DNA of 64,000 nt, taken from Meira nashicola. Lineage: Eukaryota; Basidiomycota; Exobasidiomycetes; Exobasidiales; Brachybasidiaceae. The position numbers and the translations under genes are program-made. The first letter of the stretch is position 1. Every line of letters begins with the position of its first letter. The notes below the pieces were generated by a model, which worked only from the letters and a program-made list of their open reading frames with translations, did no database searches and had not been told where the DNA came from. The DNA lies in the NCBI GenBank assembly GCA_001600355.1, contig BCJU01000003.1:2174519-2238518 (forward strand), given 5' to 3'. Shown one piece after another: positions 42,717 to 52,082 of the stretch.

Positions 42717-43796
42717 ATGGCTTACTCCTCACCCATGTTCCAACAACTCAACGGACTAACGTCCAATGAGACAAAATTGGCTCGCGCTTTCCCATTGAAA
42801 GCTGCTAACGAAGGACCTCAAGGTCTTAACTTGTATGCTCGTTTCGCATTCGCAGGTGCTGTTTGCGTAAGTAATAAATCAAGATCGCTCATCATCTAAA
42901 CTTAAGCTAATCAATTATCTCTTCTTTTTTCCCCCTTTCTTTAGTGTGCCATCACACACGGTGCTTTGACACCCGTCGATGTGGTCAAGACCCGTATCCA
43001 ATTGGAACCTGAAGTTTACAACAAAGGTATGATCACCGCTTTCCGTCAAGTTGTTGCCAAAGAAGGATCTGGTGCTCTTTTGACTGGTTTCGGACCAACT
43101 GCTGCTGGTTACTTCTTGCAAGGTGCTTTCAAATTCGGTTTCTACGAAGCAAACAAGGCTGCTCTCATTGATTACCTCGGTGTTGAAACTGCTACTAAGA
43201 ACCGTGGTGCAGTTTACCTTGCCGCTGCTGGTGTTGCTGAATTCTTTGCCGATATCGCTTTGTGCCCTCTTGAAGCTACCCGTATTCGTCTCGTCTCTGA
43301 ACCAACTTTCGCAAACGGTCTTGCTGGAGGTTTCGCACGTATCGCAAAGGAAGAAGGTTTCAGAGGTTTCTACTCTGGTTTCGGACCAATCTTGTTCAAG
43401 CAAATTCCTTACACTATGTCCAAATTCTACTTCTTCGAAGTTGCACTTGAAGCATTGGTAAAGACTACCGGTAAGAAGAAGGAAGAATTGGCTCCATCCA
43501 CAATGACTGCTTTGAACTTGGGTGGTGGTGTTTTGGCCGGTTTCGCAGCTGCATTTGTTTCTCAACCTGCTGATACTTTGTTGTCCAAGATTAACAAGAC
43601 CAAGGCTTTGCCAGGTGAGACAACCACAAGCCGTTTGATCAAGATTGCCAACCAAATCGGTATCCGTGGTTTGTTCGGTGGTATGACTGCTCGTTTCGTC
43701 ATGATTGGTACTTTGACAGCCGGTCAATTCGCCATTTACGGTGACATTAAGCGTGTTTTGGGTGCTACTCAATCCGTCGAATTGGCAAAAGTCTAA
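42717..43796 (+). CDS. MIR1: Mitochondrial phosphate carrier, two exons
   Basis: This inner-membrane carrier imports phosphate with protons for ATP synthesis. Exon 1 is 42717-42866, the intron is 42867-42944 (78 bp, GTAAGT..TTTAG with a GCTAAT branch-like site and a T/C-rich tract), and exon 2 is 42945-43796, giving 333 residues. Splicing joins AGAVC to CAITHGALTPVDVVKTRI, typical of phosphate carriers. The three mitochondrial-carrier repeats each show the PX[DE] motif: TPVDVVKTRI, CPLEATRIRL and QPADTLLSKI. Six membrane helices are expected. Exon 2 shows the strong codon bias of a highly expressed gene. A long antisense frame over exon 2 is a by-product of that bias. It diverges from RAI1. 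Confidence 0.95.
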
Positions 43797-44170
43797 ATGA
43801 TTAAATAAAAGAGAACATACGTTTTTAAAGTGTACTCCCACTGCTTCATAATGATCTTTTTTTCTTGATATCGCTTTTATTAGAGTTTCTTTTCAATTCC
43901 AAATACATATCCCATCGTGGAGAATTACGAAATTGTGATCATCGTCTGAGCTCAATAATGAGAATATAGCAAAAAAGAGAGCGTGTGTGTTTTCCTAATA
44001 CTTCCCGCTGCGAAGAAACGTTATTGAGTAATGGCCGGTAAATCTACCCTCTCGCATAAGCCATATGAAAGGAAATAGTTAATTAAAATTAAACAACGCG
44101 TCAAATGAAATTAGCGTTTATATTGATCTAAAAACCTACCCTACCATAAGCGAGTTCTTCGTAGCTCACA
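43797..44170. other. 3' region of MIR1, before the tRNA
   Basis: AT-rich 3' UTR and spacer. No gene seen. Confidence 0.5.
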
Positions 44171-44272
44171 GGCTTCGTATTTCAGTTGGTTAGAAAGCCA
44201 TCTTAACATGTCTCGAAAGAGAGTGTTGAAACATATCGGTGGAGGTCCCCGGTTCGAGTCCGGGCGAAGTCA
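44171..44272 (+). tRNA. tRNA-Val (anticodon AAC) with 28-nt intron
   Basis: A complete cloverleaf folds by hand. The acceptor stem GGCTTCG pairs with CGAAGTC, the D stem is TTTC/GAAA with a GG-containing loop, and the anticodon stem is CCATC/GGTGG. The variable loop is AGGTC, and the T arm is CCCGG-TTCGAGT-CCGGG. The anticodon at 44205-44207 is AAC, reading GUU/GUC valine codons after the usual A34 editing to inosine. An intron at 44209-44236 follows position 37, the normal nuclear site, and contains TGTT, which can pair with the anticodon region AACA. Discriminator base is A. A T-rich run follows directly as a Pol III terminator. Confidence 0.93.
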
Positions 44273-44276
44273 GCCT

Positions 44277-44297
44277 GATTTTTTTTGTTTTTTATTT
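44277..44297 (+). terminator. Pol III terminator of the tRNA-Val gene
   Basis: Runs of T start five bases after the mature tRNA end, as expected for RNA polymerase III termination. Confidence 0.75.
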
Positions 44298-44397
44298 GGA
44301 CATCATGCGTAGTTCAATATTTTTGGTCAATCCTATTCACATTCCCTTTTCATATCTGAAGTTCTTATTATATAGATTATATTACTAGCTTGATATG

Positions 44398-44763
44398 TTA
44401 CATTATGAGGCGATAAAGACCTGCAAAGCTCGTTCCTGTACCTAAGAGAATGAAACTATAATAGCGTAGGCGAGCATTTTGAGGTATTGGTAGTGGTGGG
44501 CCTTTAAAGGCATTTTTCGATCGTAACTTTATAGAAGGCATTGGAGTATGTGCTTTCGGATCAGAAGGGGGCATGCGACCAAGCATTGAAGATTGTTTTA
44601 CCGCAGAACGTAATCTGAACGCTTCCGTAAAACAAAAGCCAGACAACGCCAGACAAGTAGCAAAACCTATCAAACGGCATGAAAGGCAATCTTGCTTAGC
44701 TGTCACATCTTCACCTTGCGTTTGCACTCTTTTCTCATTCGTTTCCAATGGCGAAAAGAGCAT
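44398..44763 (-). CDS. DMAC1/DUF4536-type small mitochondrial membrane protein
   Basis: This 121-residue protein has DCLSCRLIGFATCLALSG, matching the CxxC-plus-hydrophobic-helix pattern (DCLSCR-[IL]-[IV]-G) of the DUF4536 family that includes human DMAC1, an assembly factor for the distal membrane arm of complex I. A second hydrophobic helix lies at the end (YSFILLGTGTSFAGLYRLI). The middle is polar and basic. No clear cleavable targeting signal is present. The ATG at 44761-44763 is the first in frame. MIC10 lies 250 bp upstream on the same strand. The family match is from motif memory; a role in complex I assembly is inferred. Confidence 0.65.
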   Translation of the reverse strand: MLFSPLETNEKRVQTQGEDVTAKQDCLSCRLIGFATCLALSGFCFTEAFRLRSAVKQSSMLGRMPPSDPKAHTPMPSIKLRSKNAFKGPPLPIPQNARLRYYSFILLGTGTSFAGLYRLIM

Positions 44764-45016
44764 TTTTTGGTTCGATTTATCCGTCGTTGTGCTTACCTGT
44801 CGTCAAAATGAGAGACAAGAATGACGAAAAGAAAAATGTGTCAGGCAAATTGTCATAAAGCAAGGGCAGGTTTAAAAAAAATGATTCTATTGGGATCAAA
44901 TTATCTTTTGGTGCAAGATGTACTGTACAATAGGATGTGCGTGAGTGCGTTATGCTCACATCCGATTGCATCAAAAGAAATGAATGGAAAGCTTTGTTTT
45001 ATTTATCGTATCATCA

Positions 45017-45662
45017 TCAAACCTTGCGTACCTTTTCTTCAAGATCTTTTGAAACTTCTTTTCCTTTCTGTTTAGCGTCTTGAGCAACTTCTTTTCCTTT
45101 TTGTGTAGCATCTTGAGCAAGATCTTTACTTTTTTCCACTAAACCTGAAGTCTTTTCCGATAAACGTTCTAAAACGCTTGGTTGACCGGGAGAAGGAGCA
45201 TTTGGACTATTTGGAGAAGGTAAAATTCGAACGCCTGGAATTGCGACTGGATTGAAACTTCTTTCACAATCTGTCCATGCACTTCCTAATCCGAAACCTG
45301 TACCTAGCCAAACTGGGAATGCTCTTCCTGTTAGTTGTGAAAGAAAGAAGGATGGATGGATGAGTTTCCGAGAAGTAGAAATCTGAGAAGAATAATAGTG
45401 CATCACTTACTCCTGAACAAGATCACGCTCAACAAAACACCCGATCCAAAACCGAGACCAGCTTTGACGATAGCATTACTGATACAGAGGTCAGTCTAAA
45501 TAGCAAAGGGGATGTTAATTCGTATTGATCAGTAATCATGAAACAATCTTCGAAAGTCATCTACTTTTGTATACACACCTTTTGACTGATAATATCCTCG
45601 CTGGAAACTTTTGGTGGATTGGCCGGTAGACCTTTGACAGGCTGTGAAGAAGAGCTTGCCAT
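45017..45662 (-). CDS. MIC10: MICOS subunit Mic10 with repeat tail, three exons
   Basis: Mic10 is a small hairpin protein that bends the inner membrane at crista junctions. Exon 1 is 45579-45662, exon 2 is 45411-45495 and exon 3 is 45017-45327. The two introns are each 83 bp (GTGTGT..TTTAG and GTAAGT..ACAG). The spliced protein is 159 residues. The core shows VKAGLGFGSGVLLSVILF, a short basic turn (RRR), and AFPVWLGTGFGLGSAWTDCE. These are the two glycine-zipper helices (GxGxGxG) and basic loop of Mic10. Yeast Mic10 ends soon after the second helix at 97 residues. Here about 75 more residues follow, ending in three 11-residue repeats. Exons 1 and 2 were recovered from motif and splice-site logic, and all frames agree. 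Confidence 0.87.
45035..45133 (-). repeat. Three 33-bp coding repeats in the MIC10 tail
   Basis: They encode KSKDLAQDATQ, KGKEVAQDAKQ and KGKEVSKDLEE in tandem. The 11-residue period with alternating K, E/D and small hydrophobics is that of amphipathic LEA/apolipoprotein-type helices. The DNA repeats are similar but not identical. Confidence 0.85.
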
Positions 45663-46098
45663 TGTTGTGTGTATAAATTTAAACGATGGCGGTAACAAGG
45701 GTGGAGTTTATTCGATTTCTTCCTTTCATCGTTAATTGATAATTGGTGTGTGTGTGTGTGTTTGCTTGCATGAATTCTTTCTTAACGCGCTAGAATTGCA
45801 CGCCCTCCCCCCTTCCTTCGCGTTGTCTTCCTTTCTCTACGTACACGGCTCAATACGGCCAAACGAAAAGACAATACACCTCCGACTAAGTCCGCACGTG
45901 TAGAATCAAGAAGCAACCTTTTTTGGGTTAAGGCGCACGGACTGTGGAGTCAAACACCTCCGATGCTGCATACATTCAATATAGAATCATGGTAACATGC
46001 ATTTACCGGATAATAAGAATGAAGTGGGGCTTCAAACATTCATTATTGCATCGATCATATTTAATTAAACTTTTCTCTGATTAGGCTTGGCAGGCAGG
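45663..46098. other. Divergent promoter region of MIC10 and the CLYBL-like gene
   Basis: Contains a (GT)n microsatellite at about 45745-45761. No gene or RNA seen. Confidence 0.5.
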
Positions 46099-47301
46099 AT
46101 GTATGGCATCGTCAGACACGGCACACGATCTACCGCCCGTTGTCTTGGGCTGCGAACTACAGCGTCACTTCCAGCCTTCAATCGTACGATAATAAGACAG
46201 ACAAATCCAACTGTCCCTAAGACGAATATTACCAGATCTATAATCCAGCAGAAAGGCTTTTCAACGACTAAGATAGGACAATTTTCACAAGAACCAACGT
46301 CAAGAACAAGCGATGATGAAGACGGATCAGATCATACGAATTTCGCAAGGAGGAGTATGTTATACGTTCCAGGAAGTAGTGATAAGATGATCAAAAAGAG
46401 TCAAAATAGTGAAGCAGATTGTATCATTTTTGATTTGGAAGATAGTGTAGCACAACATCGAAAAGGAGCAGCACGTGAAAGTGTTTTTCATGGCTTAAAT
46501 GCTGCTCCAAGGCCTGGTCCCGAATTAGCAGTTCGTATCAATCCTCCTTCTGGAGATCAAAATTTAGCAAATGACGATTTAGACGTAATTCTTCCAAGTA
46601 CAGCATTAAATACGATTGTCGTTCCAAAAGTTGAATCGATAGATGATGTGCTATTCATCATGGACAAAATTCAATATCATCGTTCTTCTGCTCCAAAGAA
46701 TCATTTCAAGAAAATTTCACTAGTTCTTTCGATCGAGAGTGCTAATTCACTTTTACGCATGCAAAGTATAATTGAAGAATTTCAAGAAGAAGTGCATGGT
46801 CGTGAATTAGTTGACAACGTTCAAATTGGCGCACTATTATTTGCAAGTGAGGATTATTGTGCTTCAACCGGTATCATTCGCAGTAAAACAAGAAAAGAAT
46901 TGCACTTCCCAAGAGCACATATGGCCACAATTGCAAAGGCGTATGATTTGCAAGCGATCGATATGGTTTGCATTGATTATAAAGATTTGGAATACTTACA
47001 AGAAGAAGCACAAGAAGGTAGATCTTTCGGCTTTGATGGAAAGCAAGCAATTCATCCTGCACAAGTTGAAACTATTCAAAAATTCTTTACGCCAGGAGAA
47101 AAAGAAGTTGAACGAGCAGCAAAGATTAAATTCGCTTATCAAAAATCCGTTCAAGATGATAAAGGTGCAGTAGGATTTGTAGAAGGTGAAAGTATGATCA
47201 TGATTGACGCACCTATGCTAAAACAAGCAGATGCAGTTTTGGCAAAAGCACGCGCTGCTGGACTAAGTATTCCTGACGTATCTTCTATAAAGACGTCTTA
47301 A
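46099..47301 (+). CDS. CitE/CLYBL-like mitochondrial lyase
   Basis: The HpcH/HpaI aldolase/citrate-lyase-beta family includes human CLYBL, which cleaves citramalyl-CoA and has malate synthase-like activities. Residues 1 to about 60 are rich in Arg, Ser and Thr with few acids, a likely mitochondrial targeting sequence. The catalytic region has RSMLYVPGSSDKMIKKS, DCIIFDLEDSVA (metal-binding acidic pair), LAVRINPP, VVPKVES and LSIESANSLL, then FASEDYCASTG and GFDGKQAIHP near the end. This order is that of CLYBL. The ATG at 46099 is used; the frame before it (from 46087) starts with TTG. About 400 residues. Substrate in this organism is not known. Confidence 0.85.
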   Translation: MYGIVRHGTRSTARCLGLRTTASLPAFNRTIIRQTNPTVPKTNITRSIIQQKGFSTTKIGQFSQEPTSRTSDDEDGSDHTNFARRSMLYVPGSSDKMIKKSQNSEADCIIFDLEDSVAQHRKGAARESVFHGLNAAPRPGPELAVRINPPSGDQNLANDDLDVILPSTALNTIVVPKVESIDDVLFIMDKIQYHRSSAPKNHFKKISLVLSIESANSLLRMQSIIEEFQEEVHGRELVDNVQIGALLFASEDYCASTGIIRSKTRKELHFPRAHMATIAKAYDLQAIDMVCIDYKDLEYLQEEAQEGRSFGFDGKQAIHPAQVETIQKFFTPGEKEVERAAKIKFAYQKSVQDDKGAVGFVEGESMIMIDAPMLKQADAVLAKARAAGLSIPDVSSIKTS

Positions 47302-48339
47302 GCTTGATTTTATTTTTCTCCGATGTACTTCCCGCTCTCACGCCAATGCATTTATTTATGTAAAGGGAGATTCTGATTCTTGCATGTATTGTTGATAATA
47401 TGCTAGAATTAAGCGTTAAGACGAATAATCGAGAATATATTTTACAGTGATGCAGATGTAGCGAGAAATAAGAGAAAAAAGGTGTAAGCAGCAGCAGAAA
47501 ATAGACGACGATCAGATTAAAAATTATCAAAAAGAATTCTCTTCCATCATTAAACTTTGGTAATCAATGGCAAGCTCTGCCATGTGTATACTTCGTTTAT
47601 TTTGCTCGCTTTCTCCGTTTCAATTGTCAAGCATCGTTTAAAAAAAAATTTGATTAAAATTAAAATTAAAATTGAATTATTAATTTCCATAAAAAAATAT
47701 ATTTTGTCAAATTTTTCATAACAAAAAATTACCGGTACAGCTATAGAGGCTTTTTTTGAACTAATTCTCATATCGATTGACCACATTTTGATTTGATTGC
47801 AGTGATTATTAAATTTTTTGGTAAAGAGAATCAAATAATTAAATGTTACAATTATTTTTATTATTTTCAATATCTACTTCACACAATCAGACGTTGACAT
47901 TTTATAATTGGTGAAATCCATTAAATTTCTACGACAACTCTTCACTTCATAGTTCAGACTCTATACAATGATGAAATGATGCCTATACATAAAGTTCGTA
48001 AATCATCGTCCGAGACGCTCATATCAAGTGGCGATCTTCACGTCTTTCTCAATTCACAAAGCACTGCGCGTGCGCGATTCTAGGCCCTACAACACAAACG
48101 TGACAGATTCTTCCTTGTCTATAATTCTTACTCAAGTTGACCATCTTTAATGGAATTAACACATACACACACATTATAATAAAAAGGAAAGGATTGAATA
48201 AAACATGAGATCAAGCTATACATCTCATATATGAAACCTTTCTACAAAAAGAAGGGGGTATGTTCTGTCAAAAGAGAGGATCGACAAAGGAAGAAGAAGG
48301 AAATATCCTTTACCAGGGATATGAATATCATCAACCCAT
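47302..48339. other. Convergent 1-kb gap with an AT-rich island
   Basis: Holds the 3' UTRs of the CLYBL-like and tubulin genes. Bases about 47630-47930 are very AT-rich and contain short TTAAAA-type tandem repeats near 47650-47680. The minus-strand frame at 47550-47870 is rich in I, K, N and F, as any AT-rich sequence would be, and I do not accept it as a gene. Confidence 0.5.
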
Positions 48340-49689
48340 TTAATATTCATCTTCGATAATGTCTTCATCAGCGGCAGTATCGAGACCGACTTCTTCGTAA
48401 TCCTTTTCAAGTGCAGCCAAATCTTCACGGGCTTCACCAAATTCACCTTCTTCCATACCTTCACCAACGTACCAATGAACGAATGCACGCTTAGAGTAAA
48501 GTAAATCGAATTTACGGTCCAAACGACTCCAAGCAGCAGCAATGGCAGTTGTGTTGGCCAACATGCACATACTACGGCTAACACGTGCCAAATCACCACC
48601 TGGAACCAAGGCTGGTGGTTCATTACAGATACCAATCTTGAAACCGGTTGGGCACCAATCAACAAATTGAATAGTACGTTTAGTCTTGATTGCTGCAACG
48701 GCAGCATTGACGTCTTTGTGAACGACATCACCACGGTATAACAAACAGCATGCCATGAATTTACCGTCACGAGGATCACATTTGACCATTTGATTTCCAC
48801 GTTCGAAAGAGTTGAATGTCATTTCAGCAACGCTGTTTTGTTCGTGGAATGCTTTCTCAGCCGAGATGATAGGTGAGTAAGTAGCCAATGGGAAATGGAT
48901 ACGTGGGAAAGGCACCAAGTTGGTTTGGAATTCGTTCAAATCAACGTTTAATGAACCATCGAAACGCAATGAAGCGGTGATGGATGAAACGACTTGAGCG
49001 ATCAATCTGTTCAAGTTAGTGAAGCTTGGAGATGCGATACCCAAGTTACGCTTGCAGATGTCGTAAATAGCTTCATTGTCAACCATGAAACTACAGTCAG
49101 AGTTTTCCAAAGTGGTATGTGTTGTCAAGACGGAGTTGTAAGGTTCAACAACGGAAGAGCTCATCATAGGTGCTGGGTAAACGGTGAATTCTAATTTAGC
49201 CTTTTTGCCGTAATCTTGAGCAAGGCGTTCCAATAACAAGGATCCGAAACCGGAACCGGTACCACCACCGAATGAGTGGAAGACGAAGAAACCTTGAAGA
49301 CCAGTGCATGCATCGGCCAATTTGCGAACGCGATCAAGAGTTTGATCAATCAATTCCTTACCGACGGTGTAGTGACCACGAGCGTAGTTGTTAGCAGCAT
49401 CTTCCTTTCCGGTAACCAAAGTTTCAGGGTGGAACAAGCTACGGAAAGTACCTGTGCGAACTTCATCGACCACATTGGGTTCCAAATCGACGTAAATGGA
49501 ACGAGGAACGTACTTTCCTGAACCGGTTTCGGAGAAGAAGGTTGAGAAACCATCATCACTGCTTGAAGGGCTACCTTCAGTGATACGACCATCAGGTGTT
49601 AAACCGTGTTCGGCCAAATAAAGCTCCCAACAAGCATTACCGATTTGCACACCGGCTTGACCGACGTGAATGGAGAGAACCTCACGCAT
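48340..49689 (-). CDS. TUB1: Alpha-tubulin
   Basis: Alpha-tubulin pairs with beta-tubulin to build microtubules. The 450 residues begin [20 protein letters not shown]. The GTP-binding signature [14 protein letters not shown] is present, and the alpha-specific segment [20 protein letters not shown] follows. The C terminus ends EDEY, a tyrosine end subject to detyrosination in other species. Lysine 40, the lumenal acetylation site of animals, is absent: residue 40 is serine in [10 protein letters not shown]. That is common in fungi. The ATG at 49687-49689 begins the conserved start. Codon choice is biased towards that of highly expressed genes. No introns, which is unusual for many basidiomycete tubulins but fits this genome. 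A second alpha-tubulin could exist elsewhere. Confidence 0.96.
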   Translation of the reverse strand: MREVLSIHVGQAGVQIGNACWELYLAEHGLTPDGRITEGSPSSSDDGFSTFFSETGSGKYVPRSIYVDLEPNVVDEVRTGTFRSLFHPETLVTGKEDAANNYARGHYTVGKELIDQTLDRVRKLADACTGLQGFFVFHSFGGGTGSGFGSLLLERLAQDYGKKAKLEFTVYPAPMMSSSVVEPYNSVLTTHTTLENSDCSFMVDNEAIYDICKRNLGIASPSFTNLNRLIAQVVSSITASLRFDGSLNVDLNEFQTNLVPFPRIHFPLATYSPIISAEKAFHEQNSVAEMTFNSFERGNQMVKCDPRDGKFMACCLLYRGDVVHKDVNAAVAAIKTKRTIQFVDWCPTGFKIGICNEPPALVPGGDLARVSRSMCMLANTTAIAAAWSRLDRKFDLLYSKRAFVHWYVGEGMEEGEFGEAREDLAALEKDYEEVGLDTAADEDIIEDEY

Positions 49690-50116
49690 TGTAAATTTGA
49701 AAGATGGAGGAGAGGTCGGTGAATAGGTGGAAAAAAAGAGGAAAGAGAAGCGCTCAGAAGTAACGTAGAGCGAAGAGTGTTGATGGTGAAGAGAGAGTAA
49801 TGATTGGAAGGTGAAGACACTTTAAAACATTACCCACACACTGATCTTCTCCCTCTGCGCGCAAAATCAATTTGTGTTGGACTCAACGCCAGCAACAGGT
49901 TTAAAGCCCACAAAAGACGCGTTTCATTTTGATCCGTTGTTTGTTTTCTAGCGTTATTCTTTACAGAATCACAGCGCAGAACAAGACACGTGAAGGTTAA
50001 CAATTATGAATATCCAGAAATGCCTTTCGCGTACACCTTCCATCCACTTGCATAATTCGAGTTTTTAGAACGCGTTTAGAGCGACTTTCATCCAATTCAA
50101 ATTTGTGTGAATCAAG
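49690..50116. other. Divergent promoter region of tubulin and SNF12
   Basis: Promoters of both genes. No gene or RNA seen. Confidence 0.5.
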
Positions 50117-51946
50117 ATGGCGACGGGAATGCCGAATGTTCGACCTGGTCAAATGCAGCCTGGCATGCGTCCACAAGGTCCAGGTGGTATGCCACCAGTT
50201 CAAATGGGTCCCGGAGGACCTGGAGGACCTGGAGGACCTGGAGGGCCAGGTGGACCAGGAATGCCAATGCATCCAGCACAATTAGCACAGGTTCAAGCTC
50301 AACAAGCAGCACAAGCACAAGCAGCTATGCAATCTATGCGAAAAAGAGCACAAACGGATAATTTAGTAGGTGCAGGTATTAGAGGAGCAAAACGTGGAAG
50401 ACCAACGACGAGAGCATTACCTCCAAGTATAACAAGATCAGTACCTGAAAGTGCAATGTATCAAGATCTTGTTCGAATTGAACGTGCATTGGATTGGACG
50501 GTAGCACGAAAGAGAGCAGAAGTACAAGATGCTTTAGGACGTAATACTAAAGTAAAGAGAACTTTGAGAATCTTTCTTTCCAATACATGTTCAAATCAAC
50601 CATTCCAAATAGAAGCAAAACGAGAAGCAGAAAGAAGAAAAGAGGAGGCAAATCGAAGCAGAGCAAAGAATGCAGACGGTGATGATACTATGGATGGAGA
50701 AGATGGCGCATCGACATCTGCTGATGCAGCAAAACCAGCAACAGAGGCGGACAAATTAGAAGCAATTCGACCTGAAGAGATTGCATCTTGGACGTTAAAG
50801 ATCGAAGGTCGCTTGCTCGAGCCAAGTTTCAAATCACGCGCTCATAATGCACAAGCATTACAAGCAGCCCAAAGCCGTACAAATGCAACAAAGTTTAGCA
50901 ATCTAATTCGAACAGTTGTTGTAGAACTGATCCGTGATCCTACTTTATATCCAGCGGGTGAAAATATAGTAGAATGGCACAGACCTATCCCAACAGTCGC
51001 ACCTGCTACTGCAAGCATGCCTCCTGGTGGTGAGAATGCAGTTCCGGGACAAGGTTCAATGGATGTGCCTACAGTAGCATCAGCTGAACCTGCGCTTGAC
51101 GGATTTGAAGTTAAACGAAAAGGATCGATTCCCGTCAAAGCTCGAATTGTCATTTATCTCGCTCACACGCCAGAACGGTATGCTTTGAGCCCAGAACTTT
51201 CCGCTTTACTCGACATTCGCGAAGATACAAGACAGTCAATCGTAGCTGCATTGTATGCATACATCAAAGAGCATAAGCTTATGTCTGAAGAGGATCGTCG
51301 ACTTGTGCTCTGTAATGATGCTTTACGATCCATTTTCCGCACCGAACGCATCGCATTTCATCATATTCCAGAAGTTGTTAACCGACATTTGCATCCACCG
51401 AATCCAGTCGTATTGGAGTATTGGGTACGTACCGATAAGGAAGAGTACAAGCATCCTACCGCATTTGATATTGAGGTAGACGTGGAAGATCAAGGTTTAC
51501 GTAAAGTACAGGATGATGTATTACAAGGATTTGAGACACGCGGCAGAGAGATTGCTGAATTAGATGATCGAATTGCTCAAGCAACACAATCACTGGAAAA
51601 TAAGACATCAACTCGAGACTTTTTGTACAATTTTGCCAAAGATCCACATAATCATATTCAAACATGGACTGCTTCTCAAGCACGAGATTTGGATACAATC
51701 TTGGGTACAAATTATGCCACTGGAGGACATATGCACATCGGAACGGAAGAATTGAGAAGGAGCGAAACATTCAATGCTCCTTGGGTTGATCAAGCTGTTA
51801 TTGTTCATGAAGCACAAAGGATGGCAGATAAGATGGTCAATTTGCAAAAAGCTGGTGTGCCAGGTCCTGGGCCTGGACCCGGTGTTCCTCAGCAAGGACA
51901 ATTGCCTCAAGGTCCAAGCGGTAGTTCTACTCGTGGAGGTCGTTAA
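50117..51946 (+). CDS. SWI/SNF subunit Snf12/BAF60 (SWIB domain)
   Basis: This is a SMARCD/BAF60-type subunit of SWI/SNF (Snf12) or RSC (Rsc6) chromatin-remodelling complexes. The N terminus is low-complexity, with a GGP-type repeat near residues 32-48 encoded by near-identical 9-bp units. The core region at about 90-180 (RGAKRGRPTTRALPPSI, RTLRIFLSNTCSNQPF) is typical. The SWIB domain at about 340-420 contains LAHTPERYALSPELSALLDI and CNDALRSIFRTERIAFHHI. After it comes a helical region (DRIAQATQSLENKTSTRDFL). The tail is Pro/Gly-rich. The Snf12 versus Rsc6 choice cannot be made by eye. Another probable SWI/SNF subunit begins at 60430. Single exon, ATG at 50117. Confidence 0.9.
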   Translation: MATGMPNVRPGQMQPGMRPQGPGGMPPVQMGPGGPGGPGGPGGPGGPGMPMHPAQLAQVQAQQAAQAQAAMQSMRKRAQTDNLVGAGIRGAKRGRPTTRALPPSITRSVPESAMYQDLVRIERALDWTVARKRAEVQDALGRNTKVKRTLRIFLSNTCSNQPFQIEAKREAERRKEEANRSRAKNADGDDTMDGEDGASTSADAAKPATEADKLEAIRPEEIASWTLKIEGRLLEPSFKSRAHNAQALQAAQSRTNATKFSNLIRTVVVELIRDPTLYPAGENIVEWHRPIPTVAPATASMPPGGENAVPGQGSMDVPTVASAEPALDGFEVKRKGSIPVKARIVIYLAHTPERYALSPELSALLDIREDTRQSIVAALYAYIKEHKLMSEEDRRLVLCNDALRSIFRTERIAFHHIPEVVNRHLHPPNPVVLEYWVRTDKEEYKHPTAFDIEVDVEDQGLRKVQDDVLQGFETRGREIAELDDRIAQATQSLENKTSTRDFLYNFAKDPHNHIQTWTASQARDLDTILGTNYATGGHMHIGTEELRRSETFNAPWVDQAVIVHEAQRMADKMVNLQKAGVPGPGPGPGVPQQGQLPQGPSGSSTRGGR

Positions 51947-52082
51947 AAAGACAGAAAAGTGAAAGATGGAAATAATTTGTTGTATTTGTAATAAGAATAT
52001 CAATTGTATGTTTGTAATAGATCTTTCCAGTGCGAATTAAAGTACAGAATGAAAACGATAAAATACAATCTGAATCTCACAT

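Noticed and set aside
42915..43841. 308-codon open frame antisense to the MIR1 second exon
   Set aside because: It mirrors the strongly biased codons of MIR1, is rich in Ser, Thr, Gln and Cys and has no domain. The sense strand is clearly a phosphate carrier.
47550..47870. 106-codon minus-strand frame rich in I, K, N and F
   Set aside because: The composition follows from AT-rich DNA, and no motif is visible.
48225..48800. 191-codon minus-strand frame overlapping alpha-tubulin in another frame
   Set aside because: It is an out-of-frame shadow of a well-conserved tubulin gene on the same strand.
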